Source of the DNA: Leishmania infantum JPCM5
Lineage: Eukaryota > Euglenozoa > Kinetoplastea > Trypanosomatida > Trypanosomatidae
Assembly: GCF_000002875.2 (NCBI RefSeq)
Contig: NC_009414.2
Coordinates: forward strand, 1,294,655-1,358,654
DNA: 64,000 nucleotides
Direction of reading: 5' to 3'
The first letter of the stretch is position 1, and each line of letters opens with the position of its first letter. Both the position numbers and the translations under genes were made by a program. This document shows positions 1 to 10,132 of the stretch, piece by piece. Below the pieces are notes generated by a model that did no database searches, was not told where the DNA came from, and saw only the letters and a program-made list of their open reading frames with translations.

Positions 1-394
1 CACTTGTTAATCTGGTTTCAGCGTTTGTGTGTCTGCGCGTTTGTGCACTCTTTCTGTTTTCATCTCCCGTGTTTCCGCCTTCCCTCTCCCTCTTTTTTTC
101 TTGCGTGTTTCCGTTAAAATAGCCCGACCGACGATGTGAAGAGCCCCTACACCACATTGTGGAATGCCGCGGCTTGATGCGACTGCGGGGGAAAGATGGC
201 ACCTATGCCGAGTGCAGGGCCTCAGAGGGCCCTGCCCTGAGGCTGGCCAACCTCCTCCCTGAGTCCATTCGGCATGCACCTGGACCGCCCTCTGTTACCC
301 GCGCGACGGACGCCACCGCTTTCGCCCTCGAGCCGGACCCTGGACGCAGCCCGCATTGGATAATCGAGGCGTGCAGCTCAGCCAGGCCCGAGTG
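1..394. other. 3' UTR-like sequence, then a GC-rich segment of unknown origin
   Basis: Bases 1-159 are T/C-rich and look like a 3' untranslated or intergenic region. Bases about 160-394 change abruptly to GC-rich sequence of the same composition as the retroposon family that starts at about 395. They could be an internal part of a longer element or unrelated flank. I could match this segment to no other part of the window and see no convincing gene in it. Confidence 0.4.
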
Positions 395-595
395 GCGCCA
401 ACCGCGCGGCACGTACCCGAAGAGGGGACGAGGCGGGAGAGGAGGGGCCCGCTAGACGCATGTCCCGATTCGACGGCATGACGGTTGCTCCTAGACGGCC
501 AGGACGTCGCCGCAGCGCGGCAGTGGGTGCGTGGGCTGCAACTGTGCATGCGTGTGCCTTTGCTGGCTTGCGCGTGGTTTAATGGCACGTTGTAG
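395..595 (+). mobile_element. Retroposon copy 1: 3'-end fragment of the GC-rich ingi-like family
   Basis: From about 395 to 565 the sequence is nearly identical to the 3' part of the copies at 20.8-20.99 kb and 47.4-47.6 kb, and to the reverse complement of 2.33-2.55 kb. The similarity includes the CGCGCGGCACGTACCCGAAG stretch and ends in a common GCAACTGTGCATGCGTGTG motif. A further ~30 bp (CCTTTGCTGGCTTGC and following) is shared only with copy 2. The 5' part of the element is absent. That fits 5' truncation of a non-LTR element, or a separate internal deletion. Confidence 0.75.
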
Positions 596-1326
596 CGTAG
601 AGGCGTGAAATGACTGATGCGTTTCTCTCTAAGTGCGTGTCAGGTGCTCTCGATGCTCTCAGTGCTCTCAGTGAATGGCGCGCTGTCGACGGGGGGGGTG
701 CCGTCAAACATACTTTACGGTGGTCATAGGCCCTCAGGTAAAAGCGACGCTCTTGTTTTGTGTTTTTTTTTTTGAGGATGTTGGTTTGCTTAGAAGCGCG
801 CTGTGTACTTGATGCAGTGTTAGGCCTCCAACTCTGTAGTGCTTTCTCAACTTTAGTCTGAATATGGCTTGCGCACATGACGGTGGGTGCGCTAATGAGA
901 TATGCTAAGAGGAACGAAACCTAGAGCTACCGGAAAGGAATGGCTTACGGCCCAAAGAGGGTCTGTACAATAATTCTTTGCTGGCTGACGGGAATGCTGG
1001 TGGACATCTTTCCTGTGGGGCGCGCACTTCAGTGGAATCGCACGGCGCTGTATCGTCGCCAACGCGCAAGATAGTGGAAGCAGGGTGGCACTCTATACTT
1101 TGGTCTTTGTCTCTCCTTCTTGTAACCAAGTCGATGCTGAGGGCAGGGAACGTGCGACGTCTTGTTACCCATTCTGCAACCTCTTTCGCTCTCCCTTGTT
1201 GAGTTTTGCACGTCGTGCTTCGCTGTTGTGGGTCAGTTTCTTTCCGACGGGGCTTTTGCAGCCGCACTTGGCCCCACCGAGTTGTCTCTCCTCACTCGGA
1301 GTGCTTCAGCGGCGCAAAGGTCGACC
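596..1326. other. Intergenic / 5' UTR region, no gene seen
   Basis: No coding region is supported. The stretch has a poly-T run at about 762-773 and a pyrimidine-rich tract at 1170-1205, followed by several AG dinucleotides before the ATG at 1327. It is the likely trans-splice acceptor zone of the rhodanese-like gene. Short open frames here are low-complexity. Confidence 0.5.
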
Positions 1327-2070
1327 ATGAAAGCTGCGCGTCTTCTTTTTCAGTCCGACCGGCGTACGCGTCACCACATGATGATCGATGGTGAAATCAA
1401 CCCAAGGGAGTGGTTGAACTGGCACCCGAAGGAGTACCAGCCGTGGTACTTTGATCGCCATAAGTTCCTCTACGAGCAGGGCCAGTATGCCGCCTATAAT
1501 CACCTGCTGTGCCATCAAGCCTATCTCAAAGACATTGAGCATCTCACGCGATATCCTGAACCGCTCACGTTCATCATCGACTGCCGTATGTCGCCTGCAA
1601 AAATGCATCGCTGGATACCGAACAGCATGTGGCTCCCGCGCGATGAGGTCGAGTACGCCCTGCAGCTCACGAATGACGAGTTCCAGGAAATGTACGGCTT
1701 CGCAAAGCCCGCCAAGGATGACGACGTCATACTGATCTCGCACAACGGTCTGGCCTCTGAGCAGGCCGGCTGGGAGTGGCGCAAGCAGTACTACCAACAC
1801 GTGTACAACTACCGCGGCGGCACGAATGAGCTCTTCGGGGAGGACTACCAGGACTTTATCCTTAAGGATCGGTTAGATCCCTGGAAGGGGCCGTACCCAC
1901 AAAAGAGCATTTTTGTAGATAAGTGGAGCAAGCGCAAGGTGCTGACGCGCACTGGACCGTTTGACCGCCAGTACGAGATGCAGGATTTTGCTTTGCCCGA
2001 CTTGGAGCTGGAGAGGCCGCGACACTCAGAGGATGGCCCGCGCCAGAACATGCCGTACGGTCTACAATAA
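1327..2070 (+). CDS. Rhodanese-like domain protein, catalytic Cys apparently lost
   Basis: This 247-residue protein carries one rhodanese-like fold at about residues 64-175: a PLTFIIDCR strand, then MWLPRDEV, and the loop segment VILISHNGLASEQAG. In active rhodaneses the loop carries Cys as its first residue (C-x-S-G-x-x-S). Here the aligned position is Ser138 (S-H-N-G-L-A-S), so sulfur transfer through a persulfide is unlikely. The first 60 residues are basic and Trp/Tyr-rich (EWLNWHPKEYQPWYFDRHKF), with no clear signal peptide. A mitochondrial role is possible, because catalytically dead rhodanese folds occur as structural subunits, but that is inference. ATG 1327 is the first Met in the frame. 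The gene lies between retroposon copies 1 and 2. Confidence 0.75.
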   Translation: MKAARLLFQSDRRTRHHMMIDGEINPREWLNWHPKEYQPWYFDRHKFLYEQGQYAAYNHLLCHQAYLKDIEHLTRYPEPLTFIIDCRMSPAKMHRWIPNSMWLPRDEVEYALQLTNDEFQEMYGFAKPAKDDDVILISHNGLASEQAGWEWRKQYYQHVYNYRGGTNELFGEDYQDFILKDRLDPWKGPYPQKSIFVDKWSKRKVLTRTGPFDRQYEMQDFALPDLELERPRHSEDGPRQNMPYGLQ

Positions 2071-2330
2071 TGCCGAACTTAGCTCGATGTTGCGCCGGTT
2101 TAGAGAAGCACGGCTGCATATCGAGGGCTTGAGAAGGCCATATAGGAAGATGCTTCCAGGCTGACCATGGCCTTCTGCTTTGTACTGCCACTCCTGCTCT
2201 CGGACGCACGATCCGCTTTCCTAACACCTGTGATGCTGATTCTCTTTACAGACTTTCGGCTGTGAAGGCACGCGTGTCTCTCCAACGGTGCGTGTGCGAT
2301 TGATATAGGCTCTACTTCTTTTTCGGGGCA

Positions 2331-3115
2331 ATGTGGCATTATACCACGTGCAAGCCAGCAAAGGCACACGCATGCACAGTTGCAGCCCACGCACCCACTG
2401 CCGCGCTGCGGCGACGTCCTGGCCGTCTAGGAGCAACCGTCATGTCGTTGAATCGGGACATGCGTCTAGCGGGCCCCTCCTCTCCCGCCTCGTCCCCTCT
2501 TCGGGTACGTGCCGCGCGGTCGGCGCCTCATCCGCCCGCACGGTGGGATGGAGGAGATGCCGCATGCTGCGCGCGCATGCGCTGTGGGCATAATCGGCAT
2601 GTACTACGGGGCTCCTCTCTCGCTCATCACTCGCGCTCCCTCCCTCTCTCTTGCTGCACCGAAAGACTGAACGCCGTGCAGACCAAGCGCCTTCCAGGCC
2701 TGCAGGGGAGAAGTGAGTCTCCTGCAGCGTACACACTTGCAGCGAGGACTCGTCGAGGAGACGGGACAACCAACGCCGTGTGGCGTCGTCCAGCCCACTG
2801 CGATTCCGGTGCATGCAGAGCGGGCCGTTGCCGCGATCACGCTCCACACCACCGCAACGCAGCAAAGGCAGCAAAGGCAGAAAAGCGGTGGGCGCCTGCG
2901 CGCATATGTGGTGAGCCGTCGGTGCGACTCGTCGTGAGCTGGTCCAAGCGCGATCATGGCCGCACGTCTCCTCGGCACCGCGCCAGCCAAGCGCTGTCCG
3001 CCGACGCCAAGAGGCCGCAGCCGTGCCCGGCGGCCGGGCTGCAGGCTCTTGGCCTCCCCACACAGAGCCTGGGTTCCACACCCTGATAACGCGGTTGGGT
3101 AGCGAGTCTCATGAG
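2331..3115 (-). mobile_element. Retroposon copy 2: short internally deleted ingi-like element
   Basis: This is a GC-rich element of about 0.78 kb in reverse orientation, close to identical to copy 3 (20,230-20,990). Read on the minus strand, the 5' half encodes a fragment of an endonuclease-type N-terminus (RWLSRLLDESSLQVCTLQET, then HFSPAG), typical of the first strand of the AP-endonuclease fold of ingi/L1Tc elements. The frame is broken: one base is missing relative to copy 3 near 2660. The 3' half is the sequence found at the 3' end of the long copy 5. The junction (minus-strand GAGCGCGAGTG, bases 2628-2638) is the same as in copy 3. The 5' end shares CTCATGAGACTCGC with copy 3. I see no clear target-site duplication. 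Confidence 0.8.
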
Positions 3116-3608
3116 TTTTTTGTTTTCCCCATAAAGAAAGGCCATATTTAAGTTGATCGACTTGCCACCTGTTCTGGGTGTGTATATCGTCTTTTGCGAG
3201 GCGGGCGTGTTGCTGATTATCTGGCGACTCTCAGTGAGCGGGCGCCGGAGGGTGTACATGAAAGGTTACGTGCACTCCTTCATTTCAATCGCGCAGGTCG
3301 GTGCATATGCGTAATGCTTTCCAGGCAATGAGATCTCTCGCTGTTCCTCATGACAACACCACAGTACGCACGTTGGAGCGTTGGTGGTCTCTCCTTTTTT
3401 CCGGATCCCTGTCTCTCTTCTGCCGTCGTGGCACGGATACACGCTGCGCTGTGTGCGTGTGGCGGCCGAAACGGGTGCGTGACGGCACGAGTTCCACTAA
3501 CGTGACGTACACAAACTCGAAGGCGTGCAGCAGCCAAAGAGGCACTCACGTAAGTTGCGAGCGAGTACAAAGAGAAGCACTGCGGCTTCCGCGCACGGTA
3601 CGTCTCTC
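3116..3608. other. Intergenic / 5' UTR region, no gene seen
   Basis: No gene is supported. A pyrimidine-rich run at about 3388-3425 (TGGTCTCTCCTTTTTTCC and following) is a plausible polypyrimidine signal for trans-splicing of the RF-1-domain gene, with candidate AG acceptors between there and 3609. Confidence 0.45.
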
Positions 3609-4994
3609 ATGAAAACACTATGGATGCGCCGAGCTGCTGTGGTGCCCCGCTCTTCTGTGTTCTCGCACACTATCTACGATGGTGCATGCTTCGTGCACGC
3701 TGGCGAGAGTGTAGAGAAGCGTCCCAGTCGGCGCCGCTATGCCGCCTTCAACACGCGCGGGCGTGCCTCGCAGGCGAAGGAGCTAGTGGACATGATGAAG
3801 AAAAAGTCAGCGCAAGATGCGAAGGCGTTTTACGAAGCCCTGCAGCCGCGTGACCGGCTGGACATCCTGCGGCTGCTCTACGAAAGGCGAAAGAAACGAC
3901 AGAGCGACCAGGCCTCGTCTAAGCTGACTAAATACTACAGCGTGCCATTCGAAAAGAAGTACTTCTTCCGCGAGGAGGATGTTGAGGAGAAGAGCACGCT
4001 GGGCAGGGGTCCTGGTGGGCAGGCCACGAACAGGCGAATGCAGACCGCTATTGTCAAACACGTACCGTCAGGCCTCATCGTGAAGTTCAGCCGCTTTCCT
4101 TCGCTGTGGCTGAACCGCCGAGCCGCTCGTGAGCTTCTAAACCTGCGACTGGAGGAGCACCTTCTGGGACCGGCCTCACGAATAGTCAAGGCCCGCGTGG
4201 CACGGGAGCGGCGCCGGCGACGGCGGCAGCGCACAATGGCGTACCTGAGCGAGAAGGGGGCACGGCTGCAGGCGAGGGATTCGCGGCGGTGCCATTGGCT
4301 TGCCTTCCTGACGGGCGAGTCTCCGCTGCCTAGCGCGGCTGTCTCTCAGATGGCACTGAAGGAGGATGCCGCCGCCGTACCAGTTACGACGGCAGTCCTC
4401 TTCGGGTCAGAGTGCCACACATGGTGGCCCAAGTTGCGAGCTGCCACCGAGAGTGCGGCCGCTGCTGCTCACGACAGCACTGGTGATGATTGTGTGCCGC
4501 TGCTCCTGCAGTATCTCTTCCCTGTCGTGTACGCGGACAGCGGCCGCGCAGAGCGAGAGGAGATGGAGGCATGCAAGTCGAACAAGGCGGTGCACACGAA
4601 TGTGAGACGAGCGCTGACGTGCTTCTGTGAACTCTTCGGTCTTCGGCTGCGGCACATCCCGGCGTCGGTGCCGCCTGAGGCATCGCGAGTAGTCCTTGAA
4701 AAGGATGGGCTGAATTGGGTGGAGTACAGGTCACGGATGATAGCGAACGGCTCCCTGACTCGGTTGGCTCGCACATGTTGGCCACGCGTGTACATGAGTG
4801 TCCGCGAACTCGGCATGACACCAGAGGCGCGCGCCATCATCGTCTTTTTCAAGAAAGAGGCGAGCACTGCCGAAGGGTCAGCAGGGGGGGCGTGGGCAGC
4901 GGAGGCGCTGCAGTGTTTTTCAGAGGCCATTCCGCGAAGAAAACCTTCGGAGACTGTGCAGCTGTCCAGCGCACCCTCATCTCCGGGGACGTGA
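3609..4994 (+). CDS. RF-1 (GGQ) domain protein, probable mitochondrial release/rescue factor
   Basis: The 461-residue protein starts at the ATG at 3609; its N-terminus MKTLWMRRAAVVPRSS is basic and amphipathic, fitting a mitochondrial import signal. Residues 131-190 form an RF-1-type peptidyl-tRNA hydrolase domain with the catalytic loop GRGPGGQATNRR (GGQ at 136-138), followed by VKHVPSGLIVKF and an Arg-rich helix (LNRRAARELLNLRLEEHLLG). No stop-codon-recognition domains precede it. It therefore resembles the C12orf65/MTRFR and ICT1 rescue factors rather than full RF1/RF2. Those relatives are normally under about 210 residues, whereas this protein adds about 270 C-terminal residues of unknown fold. 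The domain assignment is strong; the exact role in mitoribosome rescue, termination or ribosome assembly is inferred. Confidence 0.85.
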   Translation: MKTLWMRRAAVVPRSSVFSHTIYDGACFVHAGESVEKRPSRRRYAAFNTRGRASQAKELVDMMKKKSAQDAKAFYEALQPRDRLDILRLLYERRKKRQSDQASSKLTKYYSVPFEKKYFFREEDVEEKSTLGRGPGGQATNRRMQTAIVKHVPSGLIVKFSRFPSLWLNRRAARELLNLRLEEHLLGPASRIVKARVARERRRRRRQRTMAYLSEKGARLQARDSRRCHWLAFLTGESPLPSAAVSQMALKEDAAAVPVTTAVLFGSECHTWWPKLRAATESAAAAAHDSTGDDCVPLLLQYLFPVVYADSGRAEREEMEACKSNKAVHTNVRRALTCFCELFGLRLRHIPASVPPEASRVVLEKDGLNWVEYRSRMIANGSLTRLARTCWPRVYMSVRELGMTPEARAIIVFFKKEASTAEGSAGGAWAAEALQCFSEAIPRRKPSETVQLSSAPSSPGT

Positions 4995-6103
4995 GCGGGC
5001 TCGCTCACCCTCTCTTTTCCCTCGCTCTGTGTTGCCCTCGTCCTTGGAGCTCCTCTTAGTGATCGCAGCCCCCCCCCCCCAGTGGCAATGTGTGTGGGCT
5101 GAGCACGGCGCTTCCTCCGCGCATGTGAGCGGGGTGCACTCTTCTTCGGGCACCCCTGCTGTTGCACCGCAGGTAAACGAACTCCACGCCCGCAAGCACC
5201 CAATCGCACCTCTCCCCATCCTTTATCCCCTGCTGAAACGCTTTGACCCGCTGGCGGCGGCTCAGTGCAGTACGCGCCCCCTGTCTGCCTGTATGACAGT
5301 ACTGACAAGACTGCTGAGACAGTGTGTAATTAAAAAAAAAACAGAAAAGGGGGAGATGATGTAAGCTGCTCGAGGAGAAGGCGAGTGATCCTTTCGAGGT
5401 TTCATCGGCTGACCTCTGGCGCTGCGCACGTTTGGGGGTTTGCTGAGGCACACTCATGCTTGATTTCATGTATCTGTCTCAGCTCGCACGCAGCTCACAT
5501 TCTCTTTCGAATATCCCTGTGGTCACTGTCTGCGCGTAGCTAGGCGATCAGGTATGGCTGCCGCGGAAAGTGCTGCCGGCTGACCTGAAGGTTGAGCCTA
5601 CTGGAAGAAGAGCCTCCCCAAAGGAAAAGGCGTGTGCGCTCTCGCTGCCACACTTCTGTGCCTAACTCTCGTTTTTTTTTTTCGTGGTCTTGTCGCGCCC
5701 TCTGCGCGAGTTTCCCTGCGCATCAGCGTGCCCATACATACCAACGCACACATGCGCATACATACTTAGATTGATCCAATCATACCTCAAGTCATCAACC
5801 TCGTAGAAAGGAGCGTGAATTGCGTGTACCGATCGGAAGGGCACCGTTTTATCTCCTCCCCGCACGTACACCTCGATCATCTCTGCCAAGCACGGTCGTG
5901 ATCTGCGTTTCCTGAAACTCCCCTGCGTGTGTGTATTCTGCGCCTTCCTCTCCGCCGCTTCGCAGTGCTTTGTTCACCTCAGCCGAGGTTTCTTCGCGTC
6001 TCTCGCTTCCTTTTCCTGCCCTTCGCTTTTGCACGGTCGCAGAGGTACAGGGAGCACTGCCGCCTGCCGAATCGCTTTTGATCCCCTGGTTCACTCCTGC
6101 GCC
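4995..6103. other. Intergenic region, no gene seen
   Basis: About 1.1 kb with no supported gene. It has a homopolymeric C run near 5070-5080, an A run at 5331-5341 and a T run at 5671-5680. A pyrimidine-rich stretch at 5990-6035 (CTTCGCGTCTCTCGCTTCCT and following) precedes the P450 start and is the likely splice-signal tract. Confidence 0.45.
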
Positions 6104-7630
6104 ATGGCAGCGTTTAGTCGTCTCCTCGGCGTTCAGCTGCCGTATGTGGTGGAAGTGGTCATTTTCCTGGCTCTCGCCTACGCCACGGCGTACGTGCTCA
6201 CCAGCATTATGTTCGCGCGCATTCACAAATTCAAGATGGCTGGTCCGCTGACGGCGATTCCTGTTCTCGGTGGGGTTGTAACTATGATAAGGGACCCTTA
6301 CAGTTTTTGGGAGCGACAGCGCCAATACGAGCCGCACGGCTACAGCTGGATGGCCATCCTCACGCAGTTTGTCGTCTTCGTGACGCGTGCGGACCTGTGC
6401 CACAAGATCTTCACCACCAACGGCGAGGACACTCTTACCCTCCAGTTGCACCCCAACGGCAAGTTGATTCTCGGCGACAACAACATTGCCTTCCAGAGCG
6501 GCCCCGGTCACAAGGCGTTGCGCTCCAGCTTTATGAATCTCTTCACCACCAAGGCCCTTTCCTTGTACCTGCCGATTCAAGAGCGCATCATTCACGAGCA
6601 CATGAGTCGCTGGGTGAGGGACTACCCATGGGGCGGCAAGCCAGAAGAGATGCGCCTGCACATCCGCGAGCTGAACTGCGAGACCTCGCAGACAGTGTTC
6701 CTTGGCGAGCACCTGCACAACCGCACTGAGTTCACTCACAACTACAACATCATCACCCGAGGCTTCCTCTCTGCCCCGCTGTACCTGCCTGGCACCCCGC
6801 TGTACAAGGCGGTGCAGGCCCGCAAGCTGACTATGGTGGAGCTTCAGGCTGCGGTGCGCCGCAGCAAGGCCCGCATGGCGAAGCCGGACGCTGAGCCGCA
6901 CTGCCTGCTCGACTTCTGGACGGCGACGGTGCTGGAGAAGATCAAGGAGGCGGAGGAAGAGGGTGGCGACGCGCCGGCGTACTCGTCGGACCACGCCATG
7001 GCGGACACGATACTCGACTTCCTCTTCGCTTCACAGGATGCATCGACTGCCAGCCTGACGATGATCACAGCGACGATGGCCGACCACCCGGAGATTCTGG
7101 AGCGTGTCCGCAAGGAGCAGGCTCGCCTGCGCCCCAACAACGAGCCGCTCACGTATGAACTGGTGCAGGAGATGACGTTTACGCGCCAGTGCGTGATGGA
7201 GCAGCTCCGCCTCTTTCCCCCGGCGCCGATGGTGCCCATGAAGGTCCACAGCGACTTCCAGCTGGACGAGAAGACGGTCGTGCCGAAGGGTAGCATGATC
7301 ATTCCGTCTCTGGTGGCGTGCTGTCGAGAGGGCTTCACGAACCCCGACACGTACGACCCTGATCGCATGGGCCCTGAGCGCCAGGAGGACCGCAAGTTCG
7401 CGAAGCAGTTCATCCCATTCGGCGTTGGTCCGCACCGCTGTGTCGGCTATAACTACGCCATCAACCACCTCACCGTGTACCTCGCACTCATCGCGCACCA
7501 CGTCCGGTGGCAGCGCACGCGCACTCCTGACTCCGACAAGATTCTGTACCTACCCACCCTGTACCCCCACGATTGTCTACAGACATGGCGCTACCGTGAA
7601 GGGATGGAACCCAAGGCTGAGAAGGTGTAG
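6104..7630 (+). CDS. CYP710C: Cytochrome P450, sterol C-22 desaturase type (CYP710C-like)
   Basis: This 508-residue P450 starts at ATG 6104. An N-terminal membrane anchor at residues 12-36 precedes a proline-containing hinge. The I-helix reads FLFASQDASTASL, the hallmark of the CYP710 family and unlike the usual AGxDTT. The ExxR motif is in CVMEQLRLFPP, and the heme loop is PFGVGPHRCVG with the proximal Cys at residue 446. CYP710 enzymes introduce the C-22 double bond into sterols at the ER, a step in ergosterol-type sterol biosynthesis. A single CYP710C gene is known in Leishmania from memory of the literature. It is distinct from CYP51 (14-demethylase), whose motifs are absent here. Length and motifs look intact. 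Confidence 0.93.
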   Translation: MAAFSRLLGVQLPYVVEVVIFLALAYATAYVLTSIMFARIHKFKMAGPLTAIPVLGGVVTMIRDPYSFWERQRQYEPHGYSWMAILTQFVVFVTRADLCHKIFTTNGEDTLTLQLHPNGKLILGDNNIAFQSGPGHKALRSSFMNLFTTKALSLYLPIQERIIHEHMSRWVRDYPWGGKPEEMRLHIRELNCETSQTVFLGEHLHNRTEFTHNYNIITRGFLSAPLYLPGTPLYKAVQARKLTMVELQAAVRRSKARMAKPDAEPHCLLDFWTATVLEKIKEAEEEGGDAPAYSSDHAMADTILDFLFASQDASTASLTMITATMADHPEILERVRKEQARLRPNNEPLTYELVQEMTFTRQCVMEQLRLFPPAPMVPMKVHSDFQLDEKTVVPKGSMIIPSLVACCREGFTNPDTYDPDRMGPERQEDRKFAKQFIPFGVGPHRCVGYNYAINHLTVYLALIAHHVRWQRTRTPDSDKILYLPTLYPHDCLQTWRYREGMEPKAEKV

Positions 7631-9643
7631 ATCGAGGAGGGAGAAACGCAGGTGGGCCGCGCATAACACGCGTCTTTTGCCACCTCATCGTGCTCACAGC
7701 GTGCGCGTGAGCGCGTGCATTAACTGATGGCTGGAAGAGGCGAGAGCGCGACGAGGTTGTAGCCGCTGTGCTGCTTGCCCTCTATTTCACGCTTCACCCT
7801 CCACACGCGTCTATGTCTCCGCACTGACATCAGAAGGGGCTGAAATAAAAATTTCAAGACACGATTGCGGGGGGAGGGGCGACGGTGGAAACGATAGAGA
7901 GCAAGTAAAAAAAAAATCAAACAAGCCGAAAAGCCGGTCAGTCACCTCTGCGAGGACGTGGAAGTAGAAAGTGAGTACTTTCAGATTTCTTGTTCTCCAA
8001 GCATCAAAACAGAGAGGGCCGGAAGGCGAAGAAAAGATCCGCTAGAGGGTTTACGTGCGTAGGAGTAGGGGGTTGTCGTATCCGCGATTCATAGTCTGAA
8101 GGGGGCGGGGTTCTGTGCAGCCACTTCCCTGCGTCGCTATGCAGTGTCTGTGGAGCCACGTATCTATCGCTCTTGCGTGTCCAGCGAGTCGACGTGGCCT
8201 CTCGCTCTTCGTTGTTTTCGTTTCTCTCTGCAGCGACCCCTCCCTCATTCACGCCTCGTCTTCTCTTTCTCGCCTTATTAGTCATACAGTGTATGGTCTA
8301 TCTCTTATTGGCTTACGACTCTTGTGTCGACACAAAGTTTCTTCATTCATTTTATTGCGTTGCTTTTGTTAGCGTCGCGGTGTTCCCTCCATCGCTCCTC
8401 CTTGCTGCGTCTCTCCGCCTCTTTCCCCTTCAGTAATCCCCGCCGTTTTTTTTTGTTGTTTCCATCGTTCTTTTACCATCCGATTTTCTCTCTTCGTTTT
8501 GCGCTTGCTTATTTTGCATGTCCTGTGCATTGTGATGTTTCTGCTGACGTCAGCGTAGGGAGCGTGTATGACGATTTTACGTGTGTCTCTACATTTTGTT
8601 TTCCCCGCTTGCCGTTGCATCTCGGACGTCGTTGCCGCCTTCGCCGCTGTCGCGCACGCACCCCCCCCCTCCGGACGACTCGCTGTTTTCGCGCGAGTCA
8701 CGTGTGCCGCGTGAACACGGCCCAGTGAGGCAACGTCAAGGTAGAAGAATGTTTAGTCGAAAATAAGAACGCAGATGCAGAGGAATGCAGGAAGGAAAAC
8801 TAAAGTTGACGCAGGCGGTAGCGAATTCGCTTTTAGAATTTTACTATGTGACGCGAAGGCATGTAGTATCTGGCCCCAGAGGGAAAAGCAAGAGAAGCAC
8901 GAAAATGGAAGGAGAAGCGTAGGATGCGCTAGCGACTTCTACCAGTGATGGAGGGAAAAGGGAGTCAGTGGCCTCAGCGCTGTGGAAAACCCATCTGGTG
9001 CGCTCGTCTTTCGCCGATGTGGCACGCGGTCTCGGGCGACGTGGCCTACTTCCCCATTCTCACGGATATCCACCGCCGCAGCGCCCTTTGTGTGGCTTGT
9101 GGGTCCCTGGTGCTTATCTGCTCGCGGTCGCTCCTGACGTCTCAGGCAAAAGAGGCCGTGGGGGTCAGAAAGGGACGCACTATGATGTGTCCGGCAACAG
9201 GCACCATGATGACCCGACGTCTCTCTGAGTATCGTTACGCCGCCCCTTGATCGGTGCCGCTAGGAAAGCGGGTGGGGAAGGGGGAGTTCTTTGGCGCCAT
9301 CGTGGGCGAGCTGACGTCTTCAGTTAGGATGATCGCGTGCCCTCTTGGCCCTTATCGGCTTCATAGTTGCATGCGCTTCATACCTGTCATGCCTTCTCAC
9401 CACGCACATGCGAACTTTCTTGTTCTCCACCGCTGCCCACTCTCCGTTCCCGCTTCGTTTTCTCTCAATCCTCTACCTCGAATAATACACACTCGAGCAA
9501 CGCCTACTGGCCAAAGAGGGGCTTCGCTTGGGAAGAACAGATTGCCACTGGCTTGTGCCCTGTTCACGACGCATCTGAACACGCGCGCACTAACGCACGC
9601 ATTTGCAGGTCAGCGGATACCCCTCTTAGTGTAGTCCGGCACA
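7631..9643. other. Long intergenic region (2 kb), no gene seen
   Basis: Both halves lack a believable coding region. Bases 8180-8500 are strongly T/C-rich. Bases about 8940-9310 are GC-richer and ORF-poor, and share the word CCACCGCCGCAGCGCC (at about 9070) with 37.1 kb, so they could hold a degenerate short retroposon. A pyrimidine-rich stretch at 9436-9480 precedes the Mago gene, with candidate AG acceptors at 9495 and at 9607 (TTTGCAG). Confidence 0.45.
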
Positions 9644-10132
9644 ATGGCGGAACAGGAAGACTTGGCCGCCGTCTCGCCGGCAGAGACGATGGATTCTCAG
9701 CTGTACTACGTGCGGTATTACTCCGGGCATACTGGCCGCTACGGCAACGAGTTCCTTGAGTTCGAGATATCAGAGACTGGATCACTGAAATACGTCAACA
9801 ACAGCAACTATAGAAACGACTTCATCATCAAGAAGCAAGCACGCGTCTCTCCAGCGGTGCTCGAGGAGGTGAAGAAGCTCATTGTGCAGTACTCGGTCTG
9901 CGAGAGTGACGACGAGCGGTGGCCAGCTCCGGATCGCAATGGGCGGCAGGAGCTGGAGATTCACCTCGGCAACACCCATATATCGCTCTTGACGAACAAG
10001 TTGACGTCGATGGCCGAGATTCCGAAGAGTTCGGAGACCGACAGCCTGGTGAGGTTCTACAGCTTTGTGCGGGATGTGAAGGCGCTCATCTTCGCGCTGG
10101 TCTCCATTCACTTTAAAATTAAGCCGATCTGA
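9644..10132 (+). CDS. MAGO: Mago nashi, exon junction complex subunit
   Basis: The 162-residue protein matches Mago nashi from near its start to its end: [20 protein letters not shown] near the start, [27 protein letters not shown], and the hydrophobic C-terminus [16 protein letters not shown]. Mago binds Y14 and forms part of the exon junction complex in the nucleus. Trypanosomatids keep a Mago-Y14 pair although almost no genes have cis-introns, so its role there probably concerns mRNA handling in general. The roughly 18-residue extension before YYVRYY is slightly longer than in animals. ATG 9644 is the first in frame. Confidence 0.96.
   Translation: MAEQEDLAAVSPAETMDSQLYYVRYYSGHTGRYGNEFLEFEISETGSLKYVNNSNYRNDFIIKKQARVSPAVLEEVKKLIVQYSVCESDDERWPAPDRNGRQELEIHLGNTHISLLTNKLTSMAEIPKSSETDSLVRFYSFVRDVKALIFALVSIHFKIKPI

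Noticed and set aside
2331..3086. 251-codon frame on the plus strand through retroposon copy 2
   Set aside because: It is the antisense of the element and results from high GC content. The sense strand (minus) carries the endonuclease-like motif.
5849..6994. 381-codon minus-strand frame overlapping the P450 gene
   Set aside because: It is the antisense shadow of a GC-rich gene whose plus-strand product has all P450 motifs.
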